Shown: positions 37,301 to 43,488 of the stretch, one piece after another
Numbering within the stretch: position 1 is the stretch's first letter
Layout: every line of letters starts with the position of its first letter
Assembly: GCF_022009635.1 (NCBI RefSeq)
Contig: NZ_CP091716.1
Location: 4,727,001-4,791,000, forward strand
Origin: Variovorax paradoxus
GTDB taxonomy: Bacteria > Pseudomonadota > Gammaproteobacteria > Burkholderiales > Burkholderiaceae_C
Reading direction: 5' to 3'
DNA length: 64,000 nt
Made by a program: the position numbers and the translations under genes
The notes under the pieces: generated by a model
What the model was told of the DNA's origin: nothing
The model's database searches: none
What the model saw: the letters and a program-made list of their open reading frames with translations, nothing else

Positions 37301-38178
37301 GAGATGCGCGCGCCGGCCTGCACTTCGACGCGGCCGTTCGCGTTGCGGAAGTTGGGCGCGAGGCCGTTGCCGTACACGCCGCTGGACTGGAACTGCGCGT
37401 CGTCCACCTGCGTGGCCGCGGCCACCAGGTTCCGCGTGTCGACCTGGCTGGTGCCGCTGAAGACGATGCCGTTGCGATTGGCCACCATCACCGTGCCGTC
37501 GGCCTTGATGCGGCCCTGGATCTGGCTGGGCCGTGCCTGCGGGTCGTTCACCTTGTTGAGCACCGCCCAGTCTTTCTGCTGCGCGAAGGCCACGGTGGTG
37601 TTCTTGCCGACGTTGAAGGTCTCCCAGTTCAGGATGGCCTTGTCGGCCGTCTGCTCGACGGTGACGACGGTGCGGCCGTCGACGTTCTTCTGCGAGTCGC
37701 CGCCCAGCGGGCGGGCGTTGAGCCAGCCGGCGGTGAGCGAATTGGTGTCGACCTTCAGGCCGCCTTCGGCCAGCCCGTCGGGCACCGAGGGATCGTTCTG
37801 CGCGGCGGCGCGCGCGGCGGCCTGCGCCGCCTGCTGCGCCGCGATGCCGCGCGCCGCGAGGTTCAGGTTGCCGATCGACTGCTGCAGCTGCTCGTTGGCC
37901 CGCTGCTGCTGGCCGGCAGGGCTCATCAGGCTGGCCACGGGCATGCCGTTGGGCAGCATGCCGGTGGCCGTGGCGGTGGCTTGCGCGGCGCCCTTGGCGT
38001 TGAACCACGTCGGGCTGAAGGCGCGTTGCGCATGGGCCGGCACGGCGGCCGTGGTGGCCGCGCCGGCGGCCAGCGCCAGGGCCATGGCCTGTGCCAGCGG
38101 CGAAATGCGGAAGCTCCTCGCATGCACGACAGCGCCCGGCTTGCGGCTGCGGCTGTTGTGTCCCTCGTGTGTGTTCAT
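25363..38178 (-). CDS. Giant filamentous haemagglutinin-type TpsA protein, second module
   Basis: A 4271-residue secreted filament protein. The signal peptide is about residues 1-50 (ends PAHAQ). An Ala/Gln-rich helical stretch lies near 95-125. The two-partner-secretion domain spans roughly 135-350, with GGLKVDTNSLTAGW, NWETFNVGKNTTVAF (184-198) and NRNGIVFSG (234-242), a variant of the NPNGI motif. A long beta-helix shaft of GG/NG-rich repeats follows, interrupted by a Cys-pair insertion (DNA about 28780-28960) and a helical insert (26250-26745). The C-terminus (WSAEGDINAG, IAPLGTIDAGEAGIRVSGNVNLAA) is of DUF3739 type. No CdiA-type VENN motif or toxin domain is seen. It probably acts in adhesion or biofilm. 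It follows FecR2 by 138 bp. Confidence 0.93.
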   Translation of the reverse strand: MNTHEGHNSRSRKPGAVVHARSFRISPLAQAMALALAAGAATTAAVPAHAQRAFSPTWFNAKGAAQATATATGMLPNGMPVASLMSPAGQQQRANEQLQQSIGNLNLAARGIAAQQAAQAAARAAAQNDPSVPDGLAEGGLKVDTNSLTAGWLNARPLGGDSQKNVDGRTVVTVEQTADKAILNWETFNVGKNTTVAFAQQKDWAVLNKVNDPQARPSQIQGRIKADGTVMVANRNGIVFSGTSQVDTRNLVAAATQVDDAQFQSSGVYGNGLAPNFRNANGRVEVQAGARISTPAPTSATQGGGYVLLLGSEVRNAGEIATPSGQTLMAAGDSFSIRKGVGTEGNQASTTRGNEVAVTLAADSKAGLVVNTGLIQAPTGDVTLAGREVVQNGVILSSTSVNTRGTVHLAAVGTAGKVTLGEGSTTAVVLDTSGTTALDSQRTALMAPAVLQDGQNFSLAGNDRRDLSRVEVASGGTVEFQKDSLTLATGGQVVVDAKQRSLVREGARIDVSGAVGVKLTMESNNVKINVQGNEQRDAPLNRDSKNLNNNDLWIDRRTLVFVPGGTNGYQGERWYTGGGLLEVGGYLGTQGHTVGEWMAQGGAVSFTGGDVVTQRGSSINLSGGTLDVLTGTINQSWLKGADGRLYEVSKAPGDLKYTGVYKGFEDEHVRWGKGTTGFFYNPLIGPQKRLENGYTVGRDAGVLIVGTKGAVLEGDIVGETFQGDRQTQAPQAGLDGYRQSSGAAPQRGQLVVGSYDAYFDKSTGTLYRRLDPAGIKNVVLGNTAQAIAAELDLSTALPAERRDTLYLDTDQLSGFRLGAVRVAATESIAVTSALQAGNGGNITLYGPSVKVDADLVAHGGSIQLGNVLEQISNNYLKDTTYIKPPADGRATVVLAGGARLDTSGLWANVLKNPLDAGGLAYRNGGSVSVRSTGDVVLGSGSLVDVSSGAGLLAKAKQQGGKGGSVTLEADGFNSGNGHVVLDGAALRGHGVDGGGTLTVQANRIAVGDTSGAVLADMLMLGADFFDKGFSRYALIGNHGLTVADGAQIDVTMPVLRFGANAQDVATGGKPADALEAWTPPLYQEDAAKAVLTQRKGASLSLQAGTATTQATELQAVQAVVGKGAAINVDPGQAIEVRSTGQLTVEGTLRASAGRIVLKTVDLGDLEADKANAQAHARSIWIGEQAVLDVSARAATATDVNGKRYGLVRDGGSILIGGEIDTARGMATATQDFIVVRPGALLDASGTHAVLDVPGMGATDVASNGGSISLASYNGLYLDGTLRAFAGGQRAAGGTLSVALDTPGLRLHLDPLQQAEDRVRRHRVLVLGNEQGAPLAPDTLRPGVDDGALEYGQARLGADTVRRGGFDNLSLFSGSTLALEDGLDLRMRQSLQIYAGGLALGKGAPDDAQVALSGAYVRLAGSMTSFTREVLRAPSAAGGVARVPSGTRLTLSGDLIDVRDGMGFGVAGKVAMLDSQSESPVLDLAAFGQVTLDSTGDLRFLQGRLDVGTSTSLIVPGSLTLRAAQIYPATGVVALVSAGMGRDGKYRPDTRLRIEGTGTTPAVPYSAFGDLTMRADVIEQGGVVRTPLGHLTLGDALTTQTRLLPGSVTSVSGEGLSMPYGGTVDGINYLYNGKQVTLTGVGAGDSFNRNLTIGLSFMGASVQGQEGATLDLSGGGNLTGTGFVSGRGGSTDARFSPLMQVGANGGFTLPGLATNPVYAVVPGVQPAVAPTGAEKGAVDPLVGQQITIGAGVPGLPAGTYTLMPSTYALQKGAFRVELNGAAGLGASTGTQAMRNGSWLTAAQLGVGRTGIGDTLFRQAIVTSADVLRSYSQYNETGYADFVRADALRVGVPRAMLPADARNLHLRLEPGAGAEAFRFAGIARFQPAEGGRGGSVTADGSSATTGLEVVAAGAPATPGFKGVTYDAGALSGMNVSRLVIGGLQAADYGQGGSVVKTGDNIQSVVVRQGAVLSAPEVFLGVVGTGAESALSVVVEQGAHINTIGRGKAAYDAADGFVYDASGQMLMVSNGRVSTLPVPASEGTRDNRSLQVGVCSSASCSGQTELYSEGTIAMVTPDRFEMGDAVRYGTRHLTLAVRGINVGDNAVLAAAAANNTLPPGLAMSQSVLDRLLRGDRQYGAPALETLELSASGGVNFFGTAALDTLDPATGKSTMAQLVLATPAIYGQGGADDVATIRTGRLVWQSMNTAPTSVASGGAGTGGGTLNIEAERIEFGYGPNSQPSGRDDTARLVLGFADVNLKAGERVSANHKGSLSVYQSQGAYDAGNGYAYSGGNLNIVAPLLTGEAGSVNRITAGGALRVSAPSGAAVAATGDAALGAELSLRGHDVTLDTAVALPSGKLTVSAERDLTLTDRAVLDLAGRKLAFNDVTKYSAGGDLVLESLHGNLRQAAGSVIDISAQNNRAGTLKAMALDDAAGASTGVVDLQGRILGASSGRYDAGGTLVPFLAGSVEVRARQLGDAEFAALNQRLNDGGVFGARSFQLRQGDLTIGNGVKAGEVNVSLDKGSLTVTGTIDASGERVGRINLAAGNSLTLAGSAVLDAHGSTLRVDSHGKIIDSPNRAMVELTSNNGQLTLASGARIDLRHGTNAKAGGEPGQNDGMARGTLELNAGRTGETSGDIRIDASGSIAIEGARSIAVNGTWRYDDARFGTDTAASGRPYQVIDQAYLDAKHLKSTAFIDNALANTALMNGRLAGLNNARYADAFHLRPGVEIVSRTPDGDMVVQGDIDLSGYRYASANPHTQKTGVYGSGEVGKLAIRAGGNLDIFGSINDGFMPPPATQDDRGWLLLPGTNLLGGDVVVPRGGVVLADGTVFEGGVTLNYDLPIRAAGFDVGQLIPAPSVLAAPLELKAGTVLSADVRDASGALLYAAGSIVSGANVTLPVGTRLGAGMRLPSNATLSGVVWPKGVPLPGDGRKYVMNGAVTLPLGAVLPAGTDIKLPEGVDSVNLRPDGAGRLWAAAAMLPEGSQSWSVRLLAGADLDAADNRIVQVHPAAGQGNLRLADSHYGLFGKLLPPKGTQLWTQFAQDDLAAIGIEVKAGEPIDAQWLEDMGAGTIEALCAGTPAYCVLKSAWGWSQKAVDELAEAEIVVKLGDPVDPAIVGNVDDFCMGTPTYCVSANKPEYAPTPASVRFSVVRTGTADLDLRAAGNLRMDSLFGVYTAGASSQATRPGDPYNLPRAVGPNGTVLNDVDGGYEKFVDGGAQSLARAWYPASGGNLTLKVGGDLSGDIMLTRSGSGAGRPNPDDKGFDSSAIGNWLWRQGTGGTFGGAGDQATAWWINFGSYAGGGKGVADKLLGFTGFGTLGGGDLLVDVGGNAGTQTRRGVKLEGFTDNQRSQGIVLAVGGTGRVLADGSLSLTGGGDVQLRVGGALNPLDRPFFQGDGGDVNAALNGVVVNLRGDVQLQAGSIGSLPLTFGTSSFQQSPRETRAFDPYTATRGMAQGGIVLAPGDASYTVSTRGDLVVKGVIDPTRESLPNATPFSANGLSGQGKSWFSLWTPNTAINLLGSGGNLVPVTGSSGIAATDSAYVYPSILSAVAASGSLFYGDAATAIGTGSGTALLLAPSANGRLEFLAGDSIYAGGNTVSQSGAAAAALATPLHPGFTGTASDGTGVGNLSGGNRLRDATRRPLFAFGADTVSGEAVGNAPARFYAVHGDLIGVSSGRVMRFTNDDVMRKGQTWYDGAQPVWMMAGRDIVSSGTPIGQADVVTGFEEPSFLGTGNLFVHRKPGDISVVSAGRDILFSTFNVAGPGTLEITAGRDIRMENKASVSSLGSVVPGDSRPGASIAMLAGVGAGGADYAGFAQRYLDPANLMQSGQPLADQPGKVVKNYNGKLRLADWLRAEYGYSGDEQGAAAWMAQRQASLDAEAGKPRRVLANDYRQASQLYLVNWLEASQGYVGNGGAQEALAFFNALPPEQQRSYLRGVYFAELREGGREYNDENGVRYGSYLRGRNTIASLFPGTSYKGDITMFGSAGINTLFGGDIALLTPGGRQVFGIEGAAPKAVGTLIPGVITQGAGDISLYSLGSILLGQSRIMTTFGGGVLGWSAEGDINAGRGSKTTLVYTPPKRVYDRWGNVVLSSDVPSTGAGIATLNPIPEVPAGDIDLIAPLGTIDAGEAGIRVSGNVNLAALHVVNADNVQVQGKSTGLPMVASVNVGALSNASAAASQASAAAQDVLQRERAAQRQALPSVFTVRVLGFGDEPAGGAPGGGEVRRKPAEQASYDPSGFIQMVGHGALTDAQIAKLSENERRGLPRGR

Positions 38179-38185
38179 CTGACGC

Positions 38186-38233
38186 CCAGTAAAGAATGAA
38201 ATGCACAGGCACAGAATCTGTGCCCCTTACTGG
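38186..38233 (-). promoter_or_regulatory. Structured leader just upstream of the second tpsA start codon
   Basis: CCAGTAA (38186-38192) and TTACTGG (38227-38233) can pair, extended by a wobble and a G-C pair. Inside lies a near-perfect 17-base palindrome GGCACAGA-A-TCTGTGCC (38208-38224). The outer stem ends 8 bases from the ATG at 38178, over the ribosome-binding region. As RNA it could hide the ribosome site; as DNA the inner palindrome could bind a dimeric regulator. Confidence 0.5.
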
Positions 38234-38316
38234 ACAGACCGGACACCGCAAACAAAACCGCTAATTTTTTCAATCCTGACCGGGCACCGGGGCCAACAAT
38301 CAAGCTGTCACAAACG

Positions 38317-39324
38317 TCAGCTAAGGACCAGGACGCCGCCCGGCAGCGAGCGCGCCGAAAGGTCGTACGAACGCTGGATCTGCACCAGCACCGTGTCGAG
38401 CGAAGCGATGGCAAACCGCCCGCTCACCGCGCGGTCGGCCAGCCCGCGCGCCAGCAGCACCACGCGGCCCGGCCGGTAGCGGTTGATTTCCGCCACCACG
38501 TGCGCCAGCGGCGTCTGCCGGAACACCAGCACGCCGGTGCGCCAGGCCGACACGTCGGCGCCCTGCACACCGGTGGCGCCGCCGATCGATGCCGCGTCGT
38601 ACACCACCTGCTGACCGGCCTGCAGCGTGCGCGCGCCCATGGCATGCGTCACGCGCACGCTGCCTTCGATGCAGGTGACGCAGGCGCTGCCTTCGAGAAA
38701 ACGCACTTCGAAGCGGCCCGCCCGCGCCTCGCTGCGGCCGGCGCCCGCGACCACGCGGAACGGCTGTTGCGCGGAAGAAATATCGACCGCCGTCTCGCCC
38801 GCGATCAGGTCGATGCCGACCGTGCGGCCGTCGAGCGTCTGGCGCTGAACGCTGGTCTGCGTGTTGAGCATGAGGTCCACGCCGTCGACCAGCACCACGG
38901 CACGTTGCTCGCCGGTGGCGGTGCGGATGTCGGCGTTCCACTCGCTGACCGAGGGCCACAGCGCGAACGGCGGATACACCGCCGCGGCAACACCCGCCAC
39001 GCCGGCCGCGCTCACCGCGGCGCCCAGGAAAGCACGGCGCGCGAGCACCGGGCGCCGCGCCGTTTGCTGCACAGCCTGCCGGTGCTCGGCCAACAGCGCG
39101 GGCTGCGCCGCCATCATCTGGCCGATGGCCGGATCGAGCGCCTTCCACAGCCGCCTGGCTTCGGCAAAAGCTCGCGCATGCAGCTCGCTCGCTTCCTGCC
39201 AGCGGCGGAAGCCCTCGACGTCGCGCTGCGTGGCCTCGCCGGACGCGAGACGACGCAGCCAGGCCTGCGCTTCGCGCTGGACCTGGGCGGTCTGGTCGGG
39301 CTCGGCTCGGATGTTCATATCCAT
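38317..39324 (-). CDS. FecR-type anti-sigma/sigma regulator, second module
   Basis: A 335-residue FecR protein. The N-terminal cytoplasmic domain (AWLRRLASGEATQRDVEGFRRWQEAS..HARAFAEARRLWKAL) binds the sigma factor. A single membrane segment starts with a twin-arginine-like ARRAFLGAAVSA, then comes the periplasmic FecR domain (TATGEQRAVVLVDGVDLMLNTQTSV...GETAVDISSAQQPFRVVAGAG) and a C-terminal segment FRQTPLAHVVAEINRYRPGRVVLL typical of FecR-DUF4974. It starts 30 bp after the sigma gene and should relay an envelope signal to it. The periplasmic partner is probably the STN protein two genes upstream, not a TonB-dependent receptor. Confidence 0.9.
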   Translation of the reverse strand: MDMNIRAEPDQTAQVQREAQAWLRRLASGEATQRDVEGFRRWQEASELHARAFAEARRLWKALDPAIGQMMAAQPALLAEHRQAVQQTARRPVLARRAFLGAAVSAAGVAGVAAAVYPPFALWPSVSEWNADIRTATGEQRAVVLVDGVDLMLNTQTSVQRQTLDGRTVGIDLIAGETAVDISSAQQPFRVVAGAGRSEARAGRFEVRFLEGSACVTCIEGSVRVTHAMGARTLQAGQQVVYDAASIGGATGVQGADVSAWRTGVLVFRQTPLAHVVAEINRYRPGRVVLLARGLADRAVSGRFAIASLDTVLVQIQRSYDLSARSLPGGVLVLS

Positions 39325-39354
39325 AAGACGGCTCTGGTCGCGGGGAACCGCATT

Positions 39355-39891
39355 TTATTTTTCATGGGCCTCCGGCGCGGCCAGCGGACGGCCCATGCGG
39401 GCCGCGCAGAAGTCGTGGGCGTCTTTCAGCTCTTTCTCCACGGTGCGAAGAGAAATGCCCAGCCGCGCGGCTACCTCGCGCTGCGGCAGATGCTCCCAGC
39501 GCACCATCACCAGCACCTGTCGTCGGCGCGGCGGCATGCGCGCGATGAGCGCCGCGAGCGCGGCCATCTCGGAGCGGTCTTCGGCAATCTGCGAAGGGCC
39601 GGGCGCGGGGTCGGGCGCGTCTTCGAGCAGCGCGTCGATCTCTTCCGGGGTGGCCAGCCGGCCCTGCTTGCCGAGCTGGTCGTAGGCCAGGTTGACGGCC
39701 ACGCGCAGCAGGTAGGACGCCGGGTCGCGCACGCCGTCGATGTCGTCGCGGCTTTCGAGGCGCAGCCAGGTGTCCTGCAGGGCATCGCTCGCCTGGTCTG
39801 AATTGCCGAGCCGGCGCGCGAGCCGCTGCTTGAGCTCGTCATAGCGCGAGACCAGGAAGTTGCGCAGGGCCGGCAGCGCGTTCTCGGGCAT
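39355..39891 (-). CDS. ECF-type RNA polymerase sigma factor, second module
   Basis: A 178-residue FecI-type sigma factor. Region 2 is at DQASDALQDTWLRLESRDDIDGVRDPASYLLRVAVNLAYDQLGKQ. Region 4 is at RMPPRRRQVLVMVRWEHLPQREVAARLGISLRTVEKELKDAH. It starts 7 bp after the STN gene stop and is followed by fecR, so STN-sigma-FecR form one compact unit. It likely transcribes the downstream giant tpsA, but no promoter is proven. Confidence 0.92.
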   Translation of the reverse strand: MPENALPALRNFLVSRYDELKQRLARRLGNSDQASDALQDTWLRLESRDDIDGVRDPASYLLRVAVNLAYDQLGKQGRLATPEEIDALLEDAPDPAPGPSQIAEDRSEMAALAALIARMPPRRRQVLVMVRWEHLPQREVAARLGISLRTVEKELKDAHDFCAARMGRPLAAPEAHEK

Positions 39892-39898
39892 GGCGGCC

Positions 39899-40627
39899 TC
39901 AGCGGCGCGCCGGGCATTCGAGCCCCGGCGTCTGCGAGCGCGGCAGGATCAGCATCGTGAACGGCTGCAGCATGTCGGGCGGCGGCGCACGGTCGATGCG
40001 GATCTGCCGCAGGGTCTCGAGGATGGCGCCGTCGCGCGCACGGTCGCCGCTGGTGTGCAGCAGGAAGGCGTTGGCGATGCGGCCGGTGCCGTCTATCACG
40101 AAGCGCATCGCGGCGCGATAACCGCCGGGTGCGGTGCGCGGGTTGCCGCAGAAGGCTTCCCAGATGCGCGTTTGCACGAGGCCGTCGTAGCTGCGGTCCG
40201 CCGATGTGGCTGGCCTTGCGGCGTCGGTTGCTTCGGGCGATGTGCCCGCCGCCTGAGCCACTGCCTCGGCAGGCACGGGCTTGAGCACGAAGGCGGCCGT
40301 CGATCCGGTGCCGGTGTAGTCGGCAACGAGGCCCGTGCCCTGCAGCAGCATGCGCAGCGCCTCGGCCGGCGTGGCCGTCATGTGCACGCCGTTCGATTCG
40401 CGCCCCGCCACCAGCACCGCATCGAAGAACACCGGAAGCCCGGTGCGCAGGCCGTATTGCTCGAGCGCCGCGTGCAGCGGCTGGCGCGGAATGTCGAAGG
40501 CCACGCGCGCATTGCTTGCGGCCGCGGTTTCTTCCTGCTGCGCGCGCGCATCCGCGCCCGTCAGGGTCATGCAGACCGCGAGCGCAAGGCTTGCCAGAGG
40601 GAGAAGAAAGGGAGGTTCATGCCGCAT
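39899..40627 (-). CDS. STN-domain/TonB-C-like fusion protein, second module
   Basis: A 242-residue secreted protein. The signal peptide ends near ARAQ (residue 30). Residues 41-117 form a secretin/TonB short N-terminal (STN) domain (VAFDIPRQPLHAALEQYGLRTGLPVFFD...ALRMLLQGTGLVADYTG), the part of FecA-type receptors that signals to FecR. Residues 146-230 resemble a TonB C-terminal domain (YRAAMRFVIDGTGRIANAFLLHTSGDRARDGAIL). Cys160 and Cys238 frame that domain. No outer-membrane barrel is attached, so this is a soluble periplasmic sensor candidate. The ATG at 40627 has only a weak ribosome site. It precedes the sigma gene by 7 bp. Confidence 0.82.
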   Translation of the reverse strand: MRHEPPFLLPLASLALAVCMTLTGADARAQQEETAAASNARVAFDIPRQPLHAALEQYGLRTGLPVFFDAVLVAGRESNGVHMTATPAEALRMLLQGTGLVADYTGTGSTAAFVLKPVPAEAVAQAAGTSPEATDAARPATSADRSYDGLVQTRIWEAFCGNPRTAPGGYRAAMRFVIDGTGRIANAFLLHTSGDRARDGAILETLRQIRIDRAPPPDMLQPFTMLILPRSQTPGLECPARR

Positions 40628-40749
40628 GAGTTCGATACGCCCGGCGTAGGCCGCCGCCCGGGGGGCATGTGGAAGCGGGATGCTATGGCCGCTTCGTGAC
40701 GCTCGAATGACTCGCGCCGCCGACCGCCGACGGCGCTCCCGCTGTGGCC

Positions 40750-42138
40750 TCAGCAGCTCGACTGCCCCGCCCGCGCGCAGATCGGCACGAAGATGCGCGT
40801 GCTGCCGCGCTGCACCAGCAGCGCCGCCGAGCCGTCCGCCACGTCGAGTTCCTGCACCAGTGCCTCGGCGCTGTCGATGGGCTGGCCGTTGAGCGCCAGG
40901 ATCAGGTCGCCCGGCTGCACGCCCGCGCGCGAGGCCGCCGCGTTCACGCGCTGCACCAGCAGGCCGCCGTCCACGCGCAGGAACTGCCGCTCGGCCGGCG
41001 CCAGCGGCCGCACCGCGAAGCCCAGCCGCGACGGGGCCGAGGGCGCCTGCGCCGCGTCGGCCTGCAGGCGCGGCGTGTCGAAGCCTTCCACCCGCACTTC
41101 GAGCATCTGCTCGGCACGCTCGCGCCACACGCGCAGGCGGATGTTCTCGCCCGGCGCCTGCTCGGCGATGAAGCCCAGCGCATCGGCCGCCTGCACCACC
41201 TCGCGGCCCTGCACCGACAGGATCACGTCGCCCGGCTTGAGCCCGCCCCTGTCGGCCGCGCCGCGCGGCTCCACGTAGTTGACCAGCGCGCCGGCCGGTC
41301 GCGGCAGGCGAAAGGTGTCGGCCAGCGCCTGCCCCACCTCCTGCACCGACACGCCGATGCGCCCGCGCGTGACCGTGCCGGTGGACAGCAGCTGGTCCTT
41401 GATGCGCATGGCCGCGTCGATGGGAATCGCGAAAGACAGGCCCTGGTAGCCGCCGCTCCTGCTGTAGATGCGCGAGTTGATGCCGATCACTTCGCCGCGC
41501 AGGTTGAACAGCGGCCCGCCCGAGTTGCCGGGGTTGATCGGCACATCGGTCTGCAGGAACTGCATGTATTCGGCGCCCGGCAGCAGCCGCCCCTTGGCGC
41601 TCACGATGCCCGCGGTGACCGAATTGCCGAAACCGTAGGGCGAGCCGATGGCCACCACGCCGTCGCCCGGCTCCACGCCCGACGGATCGCCGATGCGCAC
41701 GGTGGGCAGGCCGGCCGCGTCGATCTTGAGCAGCGCCACGTCGGCCACTGCGTCGAGCCCAACCAGGCGCGCCTTGAACTCGCGCCGGTCGGGCAGCTTC
41801 ACGTTGATCTGCGTGCCGCGCGCGACCACGTGCGCGTTGGTCAGGATGAGCCCGTCGTCGCTGACGATGAAGCCCGTGCCCAGGCTGCTCTCGTCGCCCT
41901 CGGCCTGCGGCTGCGGCAACTGGCCCGGCACGCGCAGCAGCCAGCGGTCGCTGAAGCGGCGCGCCGGCGCCGAGGGCCGCTCCACGCCGATGTGCACCAC
42001 CGCCGGCCCGTAGGCCTTGACGAGCTGCGACAGGCCCGAGGCCGGCCAGGGCATCGCCGCATGCAGCGGCAGCCCCGGTGCAAGGCAGGCCGCGGCCGTC
42101 ACCAGGGCGGCCAGCCGGGCAGGCACGCTTTTGCCCAT
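40750..42138 (-). CDS. HtrA/Do-like periplasmic serine protease with two PDZ domains
   Basis: A 462-residue DegP/DegQ-type protease. The signal peptide ends near PLHAA. The triad is His103 (TNAHVV), Asp133 (DVALLKI) and Ser206 (PGNSGGPL). Two PDZ domains follow at about 265-350 (GRIGVSVQEV...GGLKPGDVILSVQGR) and 385-455 (AGVQPGDLILALNG). It begins one base after the TonB-C-like gene. Being inside the adhesin block it may degrade or fold the giant TpsA proteins in the periplasm, or release the FecR signal by proteolysis. Both roles are inference; a housekeeping envelope protease is also possible. Confidence 0.9.
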   Translation of the reverse strand: MGKSVPARLAALVTAAACLAPGLPLHAAMPWPASGLSQLVKAYGPAVVHIGVERPSAPARRFSDRWLLRVPGQLPQPQAEGDESSLGTGFIVSDDGLILTNAHVVARGTQINVKLPDRREFKARLVGLDAVADVALLKIDAAGLPTVRIGDPSGVEPGDGVVAIGSPYGFGNSVTAGIVSAKGRLLPGAEYMQFLQTDVPINPGNSGGPLFNLRGEVIGINSRIYSRSGGYQGLSFAIPIDAAMRIKDQLLSTGTVTRGRIGVSVQEVGQALADTFRLPRPAGALVNYVEPRGAADRGGLKPGDVILSVQGREVVQAADALGFIAEQAPGENIRLRVWRERAEQMLEVRVEGFDTPRLQADAAQAPSAPSRLGFAVRPLAPAERQFLRVDGGLLVQRVNAAASRAGVQPGDLILALNGQPIDSAEALVQELDVADGSAALLVQRGSTRIFVPICARAGQSSC

Positions 42139-42139
42139 G

Positions 42140-42613
42140 TCAGGTGTTGGTGACGAAGCTCAGCGTGAGTTGCAGCACCATCGGCTGGCGCATGTCGCGC
42201 GGCGGCGGCTCTGCCAGCGGCTGCGCGGTGAGCAAGGTGCGCAGGTCGGTGTCGGCCTGCGCGTCGCCCAGCGAATCGAAGGCCACGCGGTCGACCTTGC
42301 CGCTGGGCGCGACCCACACGCGCACCACCACCGGGGCGGGCGGCGCGGATTGGCCTTCCTTCAGCATGCGTTCCTGCATCCAGGCGTGCAGGCGCACCAC
42401 GGTGTCGTTGGCGGGGTCGCTCAGCGACGACTGCAGCTGGTTGCCCGCCAGGTTGGCGTAGCTGATCCAGTGCTGCGGCACCTGCTGCTGCGTCTGCGCG
42501 GTGGCGGCGACCGGCGCGGTGGCGCTGGCAAGGCCCAGGCCGAGCCAGCCGAGCGCAAGGCGCAGGCGGCCCCAGCGAGGCGTTGTTTTAGGAGAAGAAG
42601 CAGGAGCGTTCAT
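42140..42613 (-). CDS. Periplasmic TonB-C-terminal-like protein
   Basis: A 157-residue protein with a signal sequence ending about residue 40 (VAATAQ). The C-terminal 60 residues (VVVRVWVAPSGKVDRVAFDSLGDAQADTDLRTLL...MVLQLTLSF) follow the TonB/TolA C-terminal pattern and resemble the second domain of both STN fusion proteins. It lacks the proline-rich spacer and membrane anchor of real TonB, so it cannot transduce energy alone. It lies between the trypsin-like gene and htrA with gaps of 21 bp and 1 bp. Probably a soluble partner in the same envelope signalling set. Confidence 0.7.
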   Translation of the reverse strand: MNAPASSPKTTPRWGRLRLALGWLGLGLASATAPVAATAQTQQQVPQHWISYANLAGNQLQSSLSDPANDTVVRLHAWMQERMLKEGQSAPPAPVVVRVWVAPSGKVDRVAFDSLGDAQADTDLRTLLTAQPLAEPPPRDMRQPMVLQLTLSFVTNT

Positions 42614-42634
42614 TGATTTCTCTGTAAGGGAAGC

Positions 42635-43366
42635 TCAGCCGCACAGCACGCCGACCGACAGGGTCGACGCCCGTGCGGCGGGCGATTGCATCGGGCTCAG
42701 TTGCGGACTGTCGCTGGCCGCGAAGGCGATGCCGTGACGCTGCAGGAACTGCCGCACCCGCGATGCCGGCACCGCCCGCACCTGCGTGGCGCCGGTCACG
42801 CCGCTGGCCGTGGCCGCGCGGCTCAGCACCATGCCGCCCGCATGCGGCGCGGCCGCCACGCGCTCCACCACCACGCCCAGCAACAGGCCGTCGGCGCCGA
42901 GCACCGCGCTGCCGCTGGCACCGGGCTTCACGCCCGAGAGCAGCTGCAGGCCCTCCGCGCCGGGCACGGTCATGGCATTGCTGAGCAAGGCGGCGCGGTC
43001 GGGCAGGTTCTTCAGCACCGCATAGGCCTCGGTGAACACGCCGACGCTTTGCGTGGGCAGCACATCGCCCAGCGCCAGCGTGGCGCTCAGGTACGGCTTG
43101 AGCGTGGTGCGCAGCACGGCGAGATCGAGTTCCGCGCTCTCGGCGACCACGCCGGCCTGCGACACATGGCCGCCCTTGAGCGCGAACAGCGAACGGCAAT
43201 CGGCCACCGCGTGCCGCGCGGTCAGCACGTCGCCGGCTTCGTTCAGGAAGACGCCGCTGGCGCTGGCCTCGGGCGGAAGGATGCCGCCGTCCGCGAGCGC
43301 CGCGGTCGATGCCGCGAACAGCCACAGGCACAAACAGGCGCGGATGAAATGGTGAACGGACGGCAT
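42635..43366 (-). CDS. Trypsin-like serine protease, secreted
   Basis: A 243-residue S1-type protease. The signal peptide ends ALADGG. Catalytic His52 (DVLTARHAVADC), Asp81 (ELDLAVLRT) and Ser151 (VKPGASGSAVLGADG) are all present. There is no PDZ domain, so it differs from the HtrA two genes downstream. Start choice is uncertain: ATG 43366 gives a good signal peptide, ATG 43429 adds 21 residues, and neither has a strong ribosome site. It follows the first giant tpsA by 122 bp. A role in processing the TpsA filament is possible but not shown. Confidence 0.8.
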   Translation of the reverse strand: MPSVHHFIRACLCLWLFAASTAALADGGILPPEASASGVFLNEAGDVLTARHAVADCRSLFALKGGHVSQAGVVAESAELDLAVLRTTLKPYLSATLALGDVLPTQSVGVFTEAYAVLKNLPDRAALLSNAMTVPGAEGLQLLSGVKPGASGSAVLGADGLLLGVVVERVAAAPHAGGMVLSRAATASGVTGATQVRAVPASRVRQFLQRHGIAFAASDSPQLSPMQSPAARASTLSVGVLCG

Positions 43367-43488
43367 GAAGGCAGTTGCGGGCTCTGCAAACCAAGACGGA
43401 ATCCGGCACGCAGGACTGCCGTTTGTCATAAAAACTTCATGTAAAGCACGCGGCCGGGAGCCTGGCAAGGCGCTCCCGGCCGTCGCGT

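Noticed and set aside
25258..38199. A 4313-codon open frame on the plus strand, antisense to the whole second tpsA gene; similar long antisense frames over the first tpsA.
   Set aside because: Composition is His/Arg/Ala/Val-rich with no domain, as expected when Leu TTA/CTA and Ser TCA codons are avoided in a GC-rich gene. The minus-strand frame has signal peptide, TPS domain and DUF3739-type end.
39899..43366. TonB-ExbB-ExbD energy system.
   Set aside because: The TonB-like proteins lack a membrane anchor and proline spacer, and no exbB or exbD is present.
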